Below are positions 8,401 through 15,670 of a stretch of DNA of 40,499 nt, one piece after another (position 1 is the first letter of the stretch; every line of letters starts with the position of its first letter). Source of the DNA: CAYNFH01 sp964396385. Its GTDB lineage: Bacteria; Armatimonadota; Chthonomonadetes; Chthonomonadales; CAJBBX01. Location: positions 1 to 40,499 of the forward strand of contig CAYNFH010000028.1 of assembly GCA_964396385.1 (NCBI GenBank), given 5' to 3'. The notes under the pieces were generated by a model, which was not told the origin of the DNA, searched no databases, and saw only the letters and a program-made list of their open reading frames with translations. The position numbers were made by a program, and so were the translations under genes.

Positions 8401-8818
8401 GGAACACCGGCGTGGTAGCCACGAACATCCTGGCCTGCGTTTTGTCCTCGCCCGGCTCGGACATCTTGAAGGAGACGAGCGTGCCGTCCTTGCGGATGAT
8501 AATCGTGGAGACGTTCTTGTTGGGCTCGCCCGCCGGCATGGTCTGGCCGTTGAACCGCACCTCCTCGGACTCAGTGGACTGCTCCATCGTGATGGTGCCA
8601 TCCGGCTTCACGTCCGTTATCGTGATCTTCTGTACCTCTTTGGCCTCTATGTTCACTCTGTTGCCGCCGGCCTCCATGGTGAGGCTGCCCTGGGAGCTGT
8701 GGCGGGAGACCTGGCCCTTCTGGGCCTTGTAGCTGAGCGCGAAGGTCTCCGCGGCACGGGCAGGCAAGCAGAGACAGACCAGCGCATAGATGGCGAGGCA
8801 GCGGACGAGCGTCTTCAT
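5444..8818 (-). CDS. Secreted zinc metalloprotease (DUF5117/DUF4953 family)
   Basis: A 1124-residue exported protein. The start is placed at 8818, preceded by GGAG, giving a clean signal peptide (MKTLVRCLAIYALVCLCLPA, cleavage near ARA-AE). Residues 25-250 form a beta-rich N-terminal domain. A DUF5117-like region follows (from about DYTKVPGLFPLYRKTE), then the DUF4953 catalytic domain with the metzincin-type motif H704-E-x-x-H708-x-x-G-x-x-H714 and a downstream Met-turn (SVMDYNPF). This is a zinc endopeptidase acting outside the cytoplasm. All zinc ligands and the catalytic Glu705 are intact. The gene is followed by the overlapping HEAT-repeat gene; its substrate is unknown. Confidence 0.9.
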   Translation of the reverse strand: MKTLVRCLAIYALVCLCLPARAAETFALSYKAQKGQVSRHSSQGSLTMEAGGNRVNIEAKEVQKITITDVKPDGTITMEQSTESEEVRFNGQTMPAGEPNKNVSTIIIRKDGTLVSFKMSEPGEDKTQARMFVATTPVFREQPVGVGDKWSVDYKADSDAGTRPGHADYEVLGTEKTGGTDTLKLKITYHETEGSPALTATSTVWVEKASGDTVVADTEIENLSMGMGGMTAQASGKMHDERISGSPIGGGKPAEPAKEKTIDDIVKDYTKVPGLFPLYRKTEAGRETVYLEIREDQLDKLMMMEVTASTGTASQIVAGDPINDIVFKFVKRPDNRVLMVTPNISFRAPEKTPMARAVRRSFADGYLEAFKIEATQPNRKSLLINVSDLFRSDVAQITAQLGGIFSLLGMPGAGGYVMDRDKTYVVSMKNFPDNLVVETAYHFTKGMGGGLAALMGGQTLPDPRSLPLNVIYNVFPLPDNGYKPRLADPRVGYFLTEYQDFGTDDKYDQQVRYIVRWDMEKADPRAALSPPKKAIVFWLDNAIPLEYRDAVRAGLLRWNKAFEKVGIKDAIVVKQMPDNADWDHADMRYNTIRWVTSPENGYAVALFRINPLTGQILNANITVDSNLVRFTKLERSHLVDPASYFEDAPAPTALSMDPRRCQFGAGAMEQAWFGQMALNMLAPPGSKAEEKAYINSFLSEVVSHEMGHIMGLRHNFIASTYHTLDELKDENTIKNTGISASVMDYNPFNIAALRQRGVDYFQPTIGPYDIWAIQYGYTPIDSRTPDGELYKLRDIASRCNEPGHAYQSDEIADMFDPAVVRFDLGKDPLGYWTRMLQTSRFMLMHLSERVPRKGESYWEFTRDFERLLGLYTRAAAVASRYVAGIHVNRNHKGDPGEQPTMAPVDAASQRRALDLLNTYVFAENAFSFPTGFYKKLIGDPFPSMDIMSLLAGGSSQEFNVRDQMASIQRAALMRLFSPAVLRRMSNNEFKTGSSGDELTLPVLFHSVRDAVWSELPERRNVSNLRRALQRAYLDSTIDMCLKPGLVTEDARMLAWDQLRTLKGRIAAAQSGWYDEYTRVHLDESLMRINRALDAKQIVSTPGTTQTSLLQLLMGGEQKQQAILP

Positions 8819-8956
8819 GGCTTTCTCCAGTGGATGCGGGGGGCGCAACAGGCAAGGGGCACGGGGGGCTCCCGTCCTCCATCGACGTCAGTCGGTGCGC
8901 GTAGGTTTCTTAGATGTTCCGCCCCAGCATTCCTGCCCGGCGCCATCTCACGTCGG

Positions 8957-11900
8957 CTAGTTCGTCTCTGAGAGAGCGTATTCGACCGCCGGGTCCATGG
9001 TGAGCGACTCTCCCGCCGACCAGGCCTCCGAGAACTCCGTCTCATCCAGCGAGGAACGGACAGCCTCCAGTAATCGCTCAAAGCGGGTGCGATTTGCACC
9101 CGTAAGGGTAATCTGGGATGCGTTCCGCAGCACCTGTGACGCGGCGAGCAGTCGTGCTGCCCGGACCGCCTGTCCGCCGTGCTGCAGGGCAATCTCCGCC
9201 ATACCAACGCAGCAGTCAGCGGCGCCGTTGCGGTGCCGCATCTCCAGGAACATGGCCGCGGAACGCCTATAGAGCTCCCGCGCCGTACTCACGTCGCCTA
9301 GCGCCAACTCGGCCTCGGCGATGTTATCCAGGGACCAGGCGATACCTACCGTATGTTTCAGGCGCTGGTTGATGGCCAGGCTCTCCGAGTGAGCCTCCCT
9401 GGCGGCGCGATGGTCACCGAGGGCGTAGTAGGTCCCTCCCAGGCTGGTAAGCGCCGCCGAGATGCCGAGAGGGTCGCCGATCTCCCGCTGGATCGCCAGG
9501 GCCTCCTCGTGCAGCGGGCGGGCGGCGGCGTACCTCCCTGCTCTATACTCAACCCCGGCGAGTCCAGTCAGGCTCTCCGCGATGCCCTCCCGGTCGCCTG
9601 CTTCCCGGCGCAGCTCCAGACTGCGATGATACAGACGCATCGCCTCGTCCGCGTTGCCCTCCTGAGCGCGCAACGCAGCCATCTGGCTGAGTGCGGCCGC
9701 CGCCCCCGTCGGATCGTCTAGTTGCTCGCTGATCGCAAGACTCTGCTCCAGCACGGACCGCGCCTGGTCACGCAAATGGTAACCGCGGTAGAGATAGCCG
9801 AGCTGGCGCAAGCCCCGAGCGCCTGCGCGCGATGCGGGAGGGGATGGCGCGAGGAGCGCCTCCAACCAGCGGGCAATCTCGCGCCACGACGGCTCGTCAA
9901 ACCAGCCCATCACGCGGCCCCAGGCATTGCGGATGCGCCAGAACTGCCACAGCGCCGTCACCATCCTCAATCCGTCCTCTCGGGCCGTCTCTGATGCACT
10001 CTCGGTGAACCATCCCATGGCCGCCCGCAGGTCGTCATGTACAGCCTCCAGGCGATCAAGCCACTCCGCGGCACCAGAGGTGACCAGCTTTGGTCCGGCC
10101 TTCTCGGCCAGGGCCAGGTACTGCGCGGCATGACGCGCCCGCACAGCTTGCTCCTCTCCCGCGGCCCGGAGCTGTTCTCGGCCGTACACCCGCGTGGTCT
10201 CCAGCAGACGGTACACCGCCTCCCCATCCTGCTCCTCCACCGCAAGCAGGGACTTATCTACGAGCTGACCCAGAAGGTCAAGGGTGGAGGGCAGAGGGGG
10301 AGAAGGGGAGAGGGGGAGAGGGGGTGATTCAGGTGAGAGGTGAGAGGTGAGAGGTGAGGGGCCGGGTGCCGGACCACGGACTTCGGAGTTCGGACCGCCG
10401 CTGCCCGAGTCCTGAACACCTGAACGCCTGAAGGCCTGAACGCCCTCTCCGCAGACGGCCTCCGCCGTCTCCAGGCTGAAGCGGCTGGGGAAGACCGAGA
10501 GGCGGCGCAGCAGCACCCGCTCCGGCTCCGGAAGCAGTTCATAGCTCCAGTCCAGAGTGGCTCTGAGCGTCCGCTGACGGGGCAGAGCGGTGGTGCTGCC
10601 GGCCGTCAGAAGCTGAAACCGCTGGTCCAGACGCGCTGCTATCTGTTCCGCCGTAAGCAGCTTCAGGCGCGCTGCCGCGAGCTCCAGCGCCAGCGGAATA
10701 CCGTCCAGCCTGCGGCAGACCTGCGCAACCGCCTGAGCGTTGCCGGGAGTGAGGGCAAAATCCGGCCGCGCGGCCTGCGCACGCTGCACAAAGAGCTGCA
10801 CGGCTTCCGAACCGCGCTCCTCCTCTAGGCTGCTATTCGCGGACGGAAGCGATAGGGGCGGGACGCGCCAGTCGGTCTCTCCGGTAACTCCCAGCGCCTG
10901 GCGGCTGGTGGCCAGCATTCGCAGCTTCGGAGCGCCGCTCAGCAGCCGTTCGGAGAGCTGGGCGCAGGCGCCAAGCAGATGCTCACAGTTGTCCAGGATC
11001 AGCAGCGCCCGCCGGGACTGCAGCATATCGGTGATGGAATCCACGAGCGATTGGCCCATCAACTCCTTCGCTCCTATTGCGGCAGCGGTGGCCTGGACCA
11101 CCAGGGCCGGGTCCTCCAGCGGGGCGAGATCCACGAAGACCACGCCTTCCGCCAACCGCTCCGCTATCTCCGCCGCCACCTGCAGCGCCAGACGCGTCTT
11201 GCCGATACCGCCCGGACCGGTGAGAGTGATCAGGCGGCGCTGATCGAGCAGGTCGCGAAGGCTCTGGACCTCCCTCCGCCTGCCGACAAACTCTGTAAGC
11301 GGGCGAGGCAGGCGGCGCACCGGCGGGGCTTCCACCGGGGCGGGCCGGATCGTGGCGGGCTTGGAGGACGCCTTCGTCTCCGCCTCCGCGCGCAGCCGGT
11401 TGTAGAGGGCGGTGGTCTCCGGGTCCGGGTCCAGGTTCAGTTCCTGGCGGAGGAGGAGCCGAAGCTCGCGGTAGACCAGGATGGCTGCCGCATTGTCCCC
11501 CTGGCGCGCCAGGGCCTCCATGAGCATGCGCTGGGCCGTCTCGCGCAAGGGGTCCCCGAGCACGGCCCGCCGGAGGTGTGCCTCCGCGGTCGCCGCGTCC
11601 CCGGCTGTAAGGGCCTGGGTGGCAAGCGTCTCTAGAGCGGCGAGGAAGGCCTGCTCGCGCGGCTCCCGCTCCTGAAGGACCCACGGCTCTGTGCACTCTT
11701 CCAGGACCGGACCGGAGTAGAGCGAAACAGCCTCCTCCAGGGATGCCAGGTCGCCTCGCCGGATCGCGTCGTCAAAAGCGGCGGTATCGACCCACGCAGC
11801 CTCCGTCTCCAGCTTCAGGCTGGAAGGTCCGGGGGATTGGATCCGGCCGGCGTGAGTCCCAAGCACCTGCCTCACGTCGGTCAGGGCGCGCCGCAGGCTG

Positions 11901-12139
11901 CCATACGCCTGCGCCTGCGGACTATCCGGCCAGAGGATGCCCGCGAGCCAGGCCCGGTCCACCTCGCGGCCCTTTCTAAGAGCCAGCAGCGACAGCAGCC
12001 ACTGGCCCTTGCGCGTGCGCAGGTGGGCGATAGGCCGGCCATCCAGCCAGACGCCAAAGTGCCCGAAGAGCTGGATCCGCAGCGGGGAGCTCTGCGGCCT
12101 GGAAAACTGATCCTCTGAGGAGACCGCCGACGCGCTCAT
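8957..12139 (-). CDS. BTAD / NB-ARC / TPR transcriptional regulator
   Basis: A 1060-residue STAND-type regulator. Residues 20-110 form an OmpR-like winged helix, 115-255 the bacterial transcriptional activation domain, and 283-560 the NB-ARC ATPase with Walker A GPGGIGKT (308-315) and Walker B ALLILDNCEH (378-387). A winged-helix/TPR region follows, with tandem TPRs at about 750-960 and a C-terminal module (AARLLAASQVLRN to LTMDPAVEYAL). Such proteins switch on ligand binding and ATP exchange and activate nearby genes. Residues 567-618 are an abnormal Pro/Ser/Gly-rich insert encoded by tandem repeat DNA (separate entry). It is divergent from the YadA-like gene at 12312 and upstream of the protease operon, either of which could be its target. 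The Shine-Dalgarno is weak. Confidence 0.9.
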   Translation of the reverse strand: MSASAVSSEDQFSRPQSSPLRIQLFGHFGVWLDGRPIAHLRTRKGQWLLSLLALRKGREVDRAWLAGILWPDSPQAQAYGSLRRALTDVRQVLGTHAGRIQSPGPSSLKLETEAAWVDTAAFDDAIRRGDLASLEEAVSLYSGPVLEECTEPWVLQEREPREQAFLAALETLATQALTAGDAATAEAHLRRAVLGDPLRETAQRMLMEALARQGDNAAAILVYRELRLLLRQELNLDPDPETTALYNRLRAEAETKASSKPATIRPAPVEAPPVRRLPRPLTEFVGRRREVQSLRDLLDQRRLITLTGPGGIGKTRLALQVAAEIAERLAEGVVFVDLAPLEDPALVVQATAAAIGAKELMGQSLVDSITDMLQSRRALLILDNCEHLLGACAQLSERLLSGAPKLRMLATSRQALGVTGETDWRVPPLSLPSANSSLEEERGSEAVQLFVQRAQAARPDFALTPGNAQAVAQVCRRLDGIPLALELAAARLKLLTAEQIAARLDQRFQLLTAGSTTALPRQRTLRATLDWSYELLPEPERVLLRRLSVFPSRFSLETAEAVCGEGVQAFRRSGVQDSGSGGPNSEVRGPAPGPSPLTSHLSPESPPLPLSPSPPLPSTLDLLGQLVDKSLLAVEEQDGEAVYRLLETTRVYGREQLRAAGEEQAVRARHAAQYLALAEKAGPKLVTSGAAEWLDRLEAVHDDLRAAMGWFTESASETAREDGLRMVTALWQFWRIRNAWGRVMGWFDEPSWREIARWLEALLAPSPPASRAGARGLRQLGYLYRGYHLRDQARSVLEQSLAISEQLDDPTGAAAALSQMAALRAQEGNADEAMRLYHRSLELRREAGDREGIAESLTGLAGVEYRAGRYAAARPLHEEALAIQREIGDPLGISAALTSLGGTYYALGDHRAAREAHSESLAINQRLKHTVGIAWSLDNIAEAELALGDVSTARELYRRSAAMFLEMRHRNGAADCCVGMAEIALQHGGQAVRAARLLAASQVLRNASQITLTGANRTRFERLLEAVRSSLDETEFSEAWSAGESLTMDPAVEYALSETN
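10269..10445. repeat. Tandem-repeat cluster inside the BTAD regulator gene
   Basis: On the plus strand there is a purine run of GGGGGAGA-type units (10290-10325), then AGGTGAG/AGGTGAGAGG units (10331-10361), then a GGACTTCGGAGTTCGGACC stretch, then CCTGAACAC/CCTGAACGC units (10411-10445). The cluster is read in frame as residues 567-618 of the regulator with no stop codon. The CCTGAAC units match those around the pseudopilin start at 16.5 kb. Confidence 0.8.
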
Positions 12140-12311
12140 CGTCTCACGCTTTCATGCGGATTCCGTCCACGTTTCTGTCCATACCAGGACGGGATACTGG
12201 TAGCACCGCGGCCTCGGGGAAAGCAGCCGCTCTCAGGCAGATTCGTAATGTGGCGGCGTATTTCCTCGCCCGCGCCGCCAACGCCCAAAGAACAGAAAGG
12301 ACGGAATAGCA

Positions 12312-13079
12312 ATGAACTCAAGAGTGGACGTGCTGGAGCGCCGGTTGGAGCGCGCGGAGCGTCGCTTTCGCGTGATGTGTGGTCTGGCGCTGGCTGTAGT
12401 GTGCGGTGCCGTTCTTGTGGAGAGCCGGCCAACGGCGCACGCGGACCAGGGAGGCGGGCTCCCGGCGCTCGACGCTCGGGTCTCGGCCCTGGAGACCAAG
12501 ACGGCGCCTCTGAAGCTGATACCTGCCGAGGACCTATTTGCCGTTCCGGAAGTGGTATTCAGTGGCGTCAACGTGCGCATCATCAACGGCATGGGCAGCA
12601 CCGAGACCACCAATGGCGCCGGCAACCTGATCGTCGGCTACAACGAGGACCAGAACGCGGAGGGGATAGGACCCCGCAAGCACACAGGATCGCACAATAT
12701 CATCGTGGGCGAAGGAAACTACTTTTCGTCCTACGGCGGGATCGTAGCCGGCCAGATGAACGCAATCCACGGCCCCTTCGCGTCCGTGCTCTGTGGTTCG
12801 TTCAATATGGCCTCCGGAAGCTACTCGTCGGTAAGTGGCGGCTACGCCGGTAAGGCGACGGAATACGCGGCCTCCGTCACCGGCGGCTTCCAGAACCATG
12901 CCACCGGCAGCGCCTGCACGGTGTGCGGCGGCTTCTCGTGCACGGCGGCGGAGGGAGACGGGGTCAATGGCACCGCCGTATGCGCCGGAGGCTACGGCGC
13001 GTACGCGGCCGGCGACTTCGCTTTTACAGCCGGCACCGCCGGTGACCGCACGGTCCATGGCAACTTCGTCTCTCCGTAA
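12312..13079 (+). CDS. Membrane-anchored protein with YadA-head-like beta-roll
   Basis: A 255-residue protein. A short basic coiled coil (VDVLERRLERAERRFRV) precedes a hydrophobic segment (about 22-39), then a second heptad stretch (LDARVSALETK). Residues 100-245 contain repeats of about 14 residues with the pattern x-G-x-x-N-x-A-x-G-x-x-S-x-V (IVAGQMNAIHGPFASV, SFNMASGSYSSVSGG, FQNHATGSACTV). This periodicity is that of the left-handed beta-roll of trimeric-autotransporter heads and related fibres. The protein likely trimerises at the surface. It lacks the beta-barrel anchor of true autotransporters, so the hydrophobic segment is the probable anchor or an uncleaved signal. It is divergent from the BTAD regulator. 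Confidence 0.75.
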   Translation: MNSRVDVLERRLERAERRFRVMCGLALAVVCGAVLVESRPTAHADQGGGLPALDARVSALETKTAPLKLIPAEDLFAVPEVVFSGVNVRIINGMGSTETTNGAGNLIVGYNEDQNAEGIGPRKHTGSHNIIVGEGNYFSSYGGIVAGQMNAIHGPFASVLCGSFNMASGSYSSVSGGYAGKATEYAASVTGGFQNHATGSACTVCGGFSCTAAEGDGVNGTAVCAGGYGAYAAGDFAFTAGTAGDRTVHGNFVSP

Positions 13080-13173
13080 CCCTGACCGTGATCGCTGGAT
13101 GAGGGCCGCGCGGCAACTCCAAGAGTAGGCCGCGTGGCCCCAAACCCTTGAAGTATCGAAAGGCAGCCGGAAG

Positions 13174-13812
13174 ATGGCGAATTCTCAGGACGCGGCAGGC
13201 CTATCCAGGTGGCATGAACTGCCGCTCTGGACGCCCGGCTCAACCACGTTCCCGGTCAAGTACGGGCCCGCGGTCATCCGCAACATCCTGCCACACCGTC
13301 CTCCGTTCCTTCTCCTCGATACCATCACGCAAGTGGACGTGCGCCAGGGCTGCGCGCGGGGCCAACGGCGCGTGGACCCCGACGACCCCCTGCTTGCCGG
13401 CCATCTGCCCGGCAGCCCGGCGTATCCGGCGGCCCTGCTGGTAGAAATGGTCCATCAGCTAGGGCTCTGTGCGCTCCACTTCCATCGGGCCGGATCTCCC
13501 GCCGTCGTCGGGCCCAGCTTAGCGCAGCCGGCGCGGGAGTTCACCATTCTCCACGCCAGCTTCCCGGGGGAGGCGCTTCCCGGCGACGGACTCACTGTTC
13601 TGGCGCGAATAGCGGAGTCGAGGGCTGACGCGGTCCGGGTCGCGGGACAGGTATGGCGGGAAGAGGCCATCTGCGCCCTGGTCGTGATTGAGATTGGCCC
13701 TACGTCCGCTGCCGGTTATGCCGTGGTTGATGGTTCGGCGATCGACGCTCAGCCGCCGGCGCGCGCGGACGGCGGGCTGGACAGCGCCTCCTTCACCAGC
13801 GCACCAAAGTAG
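13174..13812 (+). CDS. FabZ-like hotdog-fold dehydratase homologue
   Basis: A 212-residue cytosolic protein with hotdog-fold signatures of 3-hydroxyacyl-ACP dehydratases: ILPHRPPFLLLDTI (38-51) and GHLPGSPAYPAALLVEMVHQ (76-95). The active-site pair appears as His77 and Glu91. FabZ normally dehydrates (3R)-hydroxyacyl-ACP in fatty acid synthesis and is about 150 residues long; this one has extra N- and C-terminal segments and no fatty-acid genes beside it. A divergent or polyketide-type acyl dehydratase, or a non-catalytic relative, is more likely than the housekeeping enzyme. Its last 64 bases overlap the 3' end of the convergent glycosidase gene, so the low-complexity C-terminus (after about residue 185) is constrained by both frames. 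Confidence 0.78.
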   Translation: MANSQDAAGLSRWHELPLWTPGSTTFPVKYGPAVIRNILPHRPPFLLLDTITQVDVRQGCARGQRRVDPDDPLLAGHLPGSPAYPAALLVEMVHQLGLCALHFHRAGSPAVVGPSLAQPAREFTILHASFPGEALPGDGLTVLARIAESRADAVRVAGQVWREEAICALVVIEIGPTSAAGYAVVDGSAIDAQPPARADGGLDSASFTSAPK

Positions 13813-14819
13813 GGCGTGGGTGTGTAGCTCCAATCGGAGATCAGGCACGGACTGGCGCTTGGGTGCATGTCCCACGCGGTCCAGGCCAATCCATGCGAGT
13901 GCAGCGCGTCCAGCACCTGCCGGACCCAGTCGCGGGCTGGCAAACTCCCGCGCGCCTGGGGGCCGCTGCCCCACTCGCTGACGATCACGGGCAGCTCCCT
14001 GGTTGCGGTCTCCATCCGGGTGATCCACTGTGCCACCGTCTCTCCCTTGAACGGATAAGCATGGTTGGCGTAGATCACACCATTGCCGTGAGGGTCGGAG
14101 AGCTTCCTTCCCGCCAGGATGCCCGAGAAGTCGTACGCCCAGTCCAGCCCTCCCGCCACCACCACGTTCCTGGCTCCGGTACCGCGCACCGCGTCCAGCA
14201 TCGCCTGCATACCGGGGGTCTCGTAGACGCTCTCGGTCCCCGTCCGGCGGTTCTTCTCTGTGATCTGTCCTCCATTGAGCCAGATGTCCCACGTAGTGTC
14301 GTGCGGCTCGTTGTACAGGTCAAAGAGCACAGCGGGGTTGTTCCGGTAGGCCGACGCGCAGTCTCTCCAGAACGCGATGCTGTTCTCATCGGGCATAATG
14401 TGCTGGCCGACCTGCTGGCCCCATACGCCCACGTCCGACCAGTGAAGGTCCAGCACAATGTAGCAGTTGCGGGCGGAACACTCGTCGACGACCTGCTTTA
14501 CCAGCGCGCGATACTGCCCGTAGTCGCCATTCTGCTCCGGCGCCTTGCCGAACCAGCGGTCCTGTGCCAGCGGCAGGCGGATGATGTTGGAGTGCCAATC
14601 CCTAATGGCCGTCCGGACCGTCTGGAGAATATGCCCCTCGCCGTCGCTTGACCACTCCATGCTCGCGGCATTGACGCCCCGCAGAAGCACGGGCCGGTTA
14701 CGGCTGTCCAGGACCTGTGTCCCCTTCACGTGCAGTGCTCGCGGCATCGCCCACACCGGCATTCCATCCAATACCAGTGACGCAATGCCTATCAAGAGTG
14801 CACGCGACTTCACCTTCAT
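13749..14819 (-). CDS. Secreted GH5-family glycoside hydrolase (cellulase-like)
   Basis: A 356-residue exported enzyme with signal peptide (cleavage near Ala24, VWA-MP). It is a GH5-type TIM barrel with the acid/base Glu171 in DLYNEP and the nucleophile Glu282 in IVSEWGSG. Conserved NIIRLPL, LDLHWSD and the late Trp-rich strand (AWTAWDMHP) are also present. GH5 enzymes hydrolyse beta-glucans or mannans with retention of configuration; the exact substrate cannot be read from sequence. The start is backed by AAAGGAG about 11 bases upstream. It is the last gene before a convergent overlap with the hotdog gene and follows the pseudopilin terminator. Confidence 0.9.
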   Translation of the reverse strand: MKVKSRALLIGIASLVLDGMPVWAMPRALHVKGTQVLDSRNRPVLLRGVNAASMEWSSDGEGHILQTVRTAIRDWHSNIIRLPLAQDRWFGKAPEQNGDYGQYRALVKQVVDECSARNCYIVLDLHWSDVGVWGQQVGQHIMPDENSIAFWRDCASAYRNNPAVLFDLYNEPHDTTWDIWLNGGQITEKNRRTGTESVYETPGMQAMLDAVRGTGARNVVVAGGLDWAYDFSGILAGRKLSDPHGNGVIYANHAYPFKGETVAQWITRMETATRELPVIVSEWGSGPQARGSLPARDWVRQVLDALHSHGLAWTAWDMHPSASPCLISDWSYTPTPYFGALVKEALSSPPSARAGG

Positions 14820-14882
14820 TCTCTGTCCAGGCTCCTTTGCGCATCATACTAACATCTTGAATTCTACCTGGGTCACACGAAG

Positions 14883-14919
14883 AAAGGGCGGTCCCTCCTT
14901 GTGGGAAGGACCGCCCTTT
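14883..14919 (-). terminator. Rho-independent terminator of the pseudopilin gene
   Basis: A perfect 12-bp stem (AAAGGGCGGTCC at 14883-14894, GGACCGCCCTTT at 14908-14919) with a 13-base loop lies 22 bases beyond the minus-strand stop at 14942. On the minus strand the stem is followed by CTTCGTG, a poor U tract, but position and stem strength favour termination. Confidence 0.7.
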
Positions 14920-14941
14920 GTGCCTTTGCGGCAGCCTCTGA

Positions 14942-15355
14942 CTACTGGCTGTCGATGCCCGGAGCAAACACACCATGGCCGGTCTGGCTGCAGGAGATCA
15001 CCAGGCCGCCAGAAGGAACGGTCTTGCCGTTGTTGGCAGTGCTGGCGCCGGTGCTGATCGCCACGCTGTAGGTGCCGCCGGAGGGGCACACAGGCGTGGA
15101 ACCCAGGTTGGAGTTCAACTGCGTAAGATCCGTGGTGTAAACGTGGGTGGAGCTTGAGGTCTTGTAGGCTGCTTCCGCGTTGGCGATGGTCTGCATGTTG
15201 GCCCGGCAGGTCTTCACCTGCGAGTCAGCGACTGCGGCCAAATAGAGAGGCAGCGCCACGGCCATGAGGATGGCCAGCACAAGGATTACGATCAACAGCT
15301 CGATGAGCGTGAAGCCCCGGCGTCCCCGCCGCATCGCTTGAATGCGTCTCGTCAT
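14942..15355 (-). CDS. Type II/IV pseudopilin (prepilin-like protein)
   Basis: A 137-residue prepilin. A 14-residue basic leader ends in Gly and is followed by FTLIELLIVILVLAILMAVA, the class III signal cut by prepilin peptidase and then N-methylated, with Glu at +5. The globular part is small (helix SQVKTCRANMQTIANAEAAY) and holds a Cys pair (CPSGG and ISCSQ) as in a pilin disulphide loop. The start at 15355 is fixed by AAGGAG just upstream. No assembly ATPase, platform protein or secretin is nearby. Such orphan pseudopilins are frequent in Armatimonadota and Planctomycetota. It has its own terminator. Confidence 0.9.
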   Translation of the reverse strand: MTRRIQAMRRGRRGFTLIELLIVILVLAILMAVALPLYLAAVADSQVKTCRANMQTIANAEAAYKTSSSTHVYTTDLTQLNSNLGSTPVCPSGGTYSVAISTGASTANNGKTVPSGGLVISCSQTGHGVFAPGIDSQ

Positions 15356-15670
15356 GTGGGTCTCCTTACCAGCCCGAGGGCGATGGTTTAGATGTGTTCG
15401 GTCTGCTCCGGCGCCTGCCGTTTGCTGCCGGAACCTTCCAGCCTGCGCTATCCCTGGAGTGGGTACTACTTTTTCGGTATGCAGCGGGCAAAACTTCACA
15501 CCGGACGAGACTGAGTGCACCCGGACGGCGACAGACGGCACCGCAGGCGGGATGGGGGGACAGGTTACAGGGGACAGATTGTAGGTTGCAGGGGAAAGGC
15601 GGGGAGAGGACGGCGCACCGGAAGGACGCACTCACCGCTTCTGAAACCTGTCCCCTGTAACCTGTAACCT
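15356..15670. other. Intergenic region between the two pseudopilin genes
   Basis: This 315-base gap holds no convincing gene. It contains the Shine-Dalgarno and presumably the promoter of the 14942-15355 gene at its left end, and a perfect inverted repeat at its right end (next entry). A Pro/Arg-rich open frame through it has no coding signature. Confidence 0.6.
15561..15664. repeat. Inverted pair of GTTACAGG arrays
   Basis: The 17-base arm CAGGTTACAGGGGACAG at 15561-15577 recurs as its exact reverse complement at 15648-15664, 70 bases away. Degenerate extra units flank the arms (GGTTGCAGGGG inside, TGTAACC outside). The right arm ends seven bases before the stop codon of the second pseudopilin. 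It could form a long cruciform or an RNA hairpin at the transcript end. Confidence 0.85.

Noticed and set aside
10269..10361. Possible CRISPR-like direct repeats (also 28739-28770 and 16498-16529)
   Set aside because: Units are 7-9 bases with no spacers and no cas genes; they are simple tandem arrays.
13174..14819. A natural-product or fatty-acid cluster formed by the hotdog protein, Rieske oxygenase and amidase
   Set aside because: They lie 4-26 kb apart in different transcription units with unrelated genes between, and no synthase gene is present.
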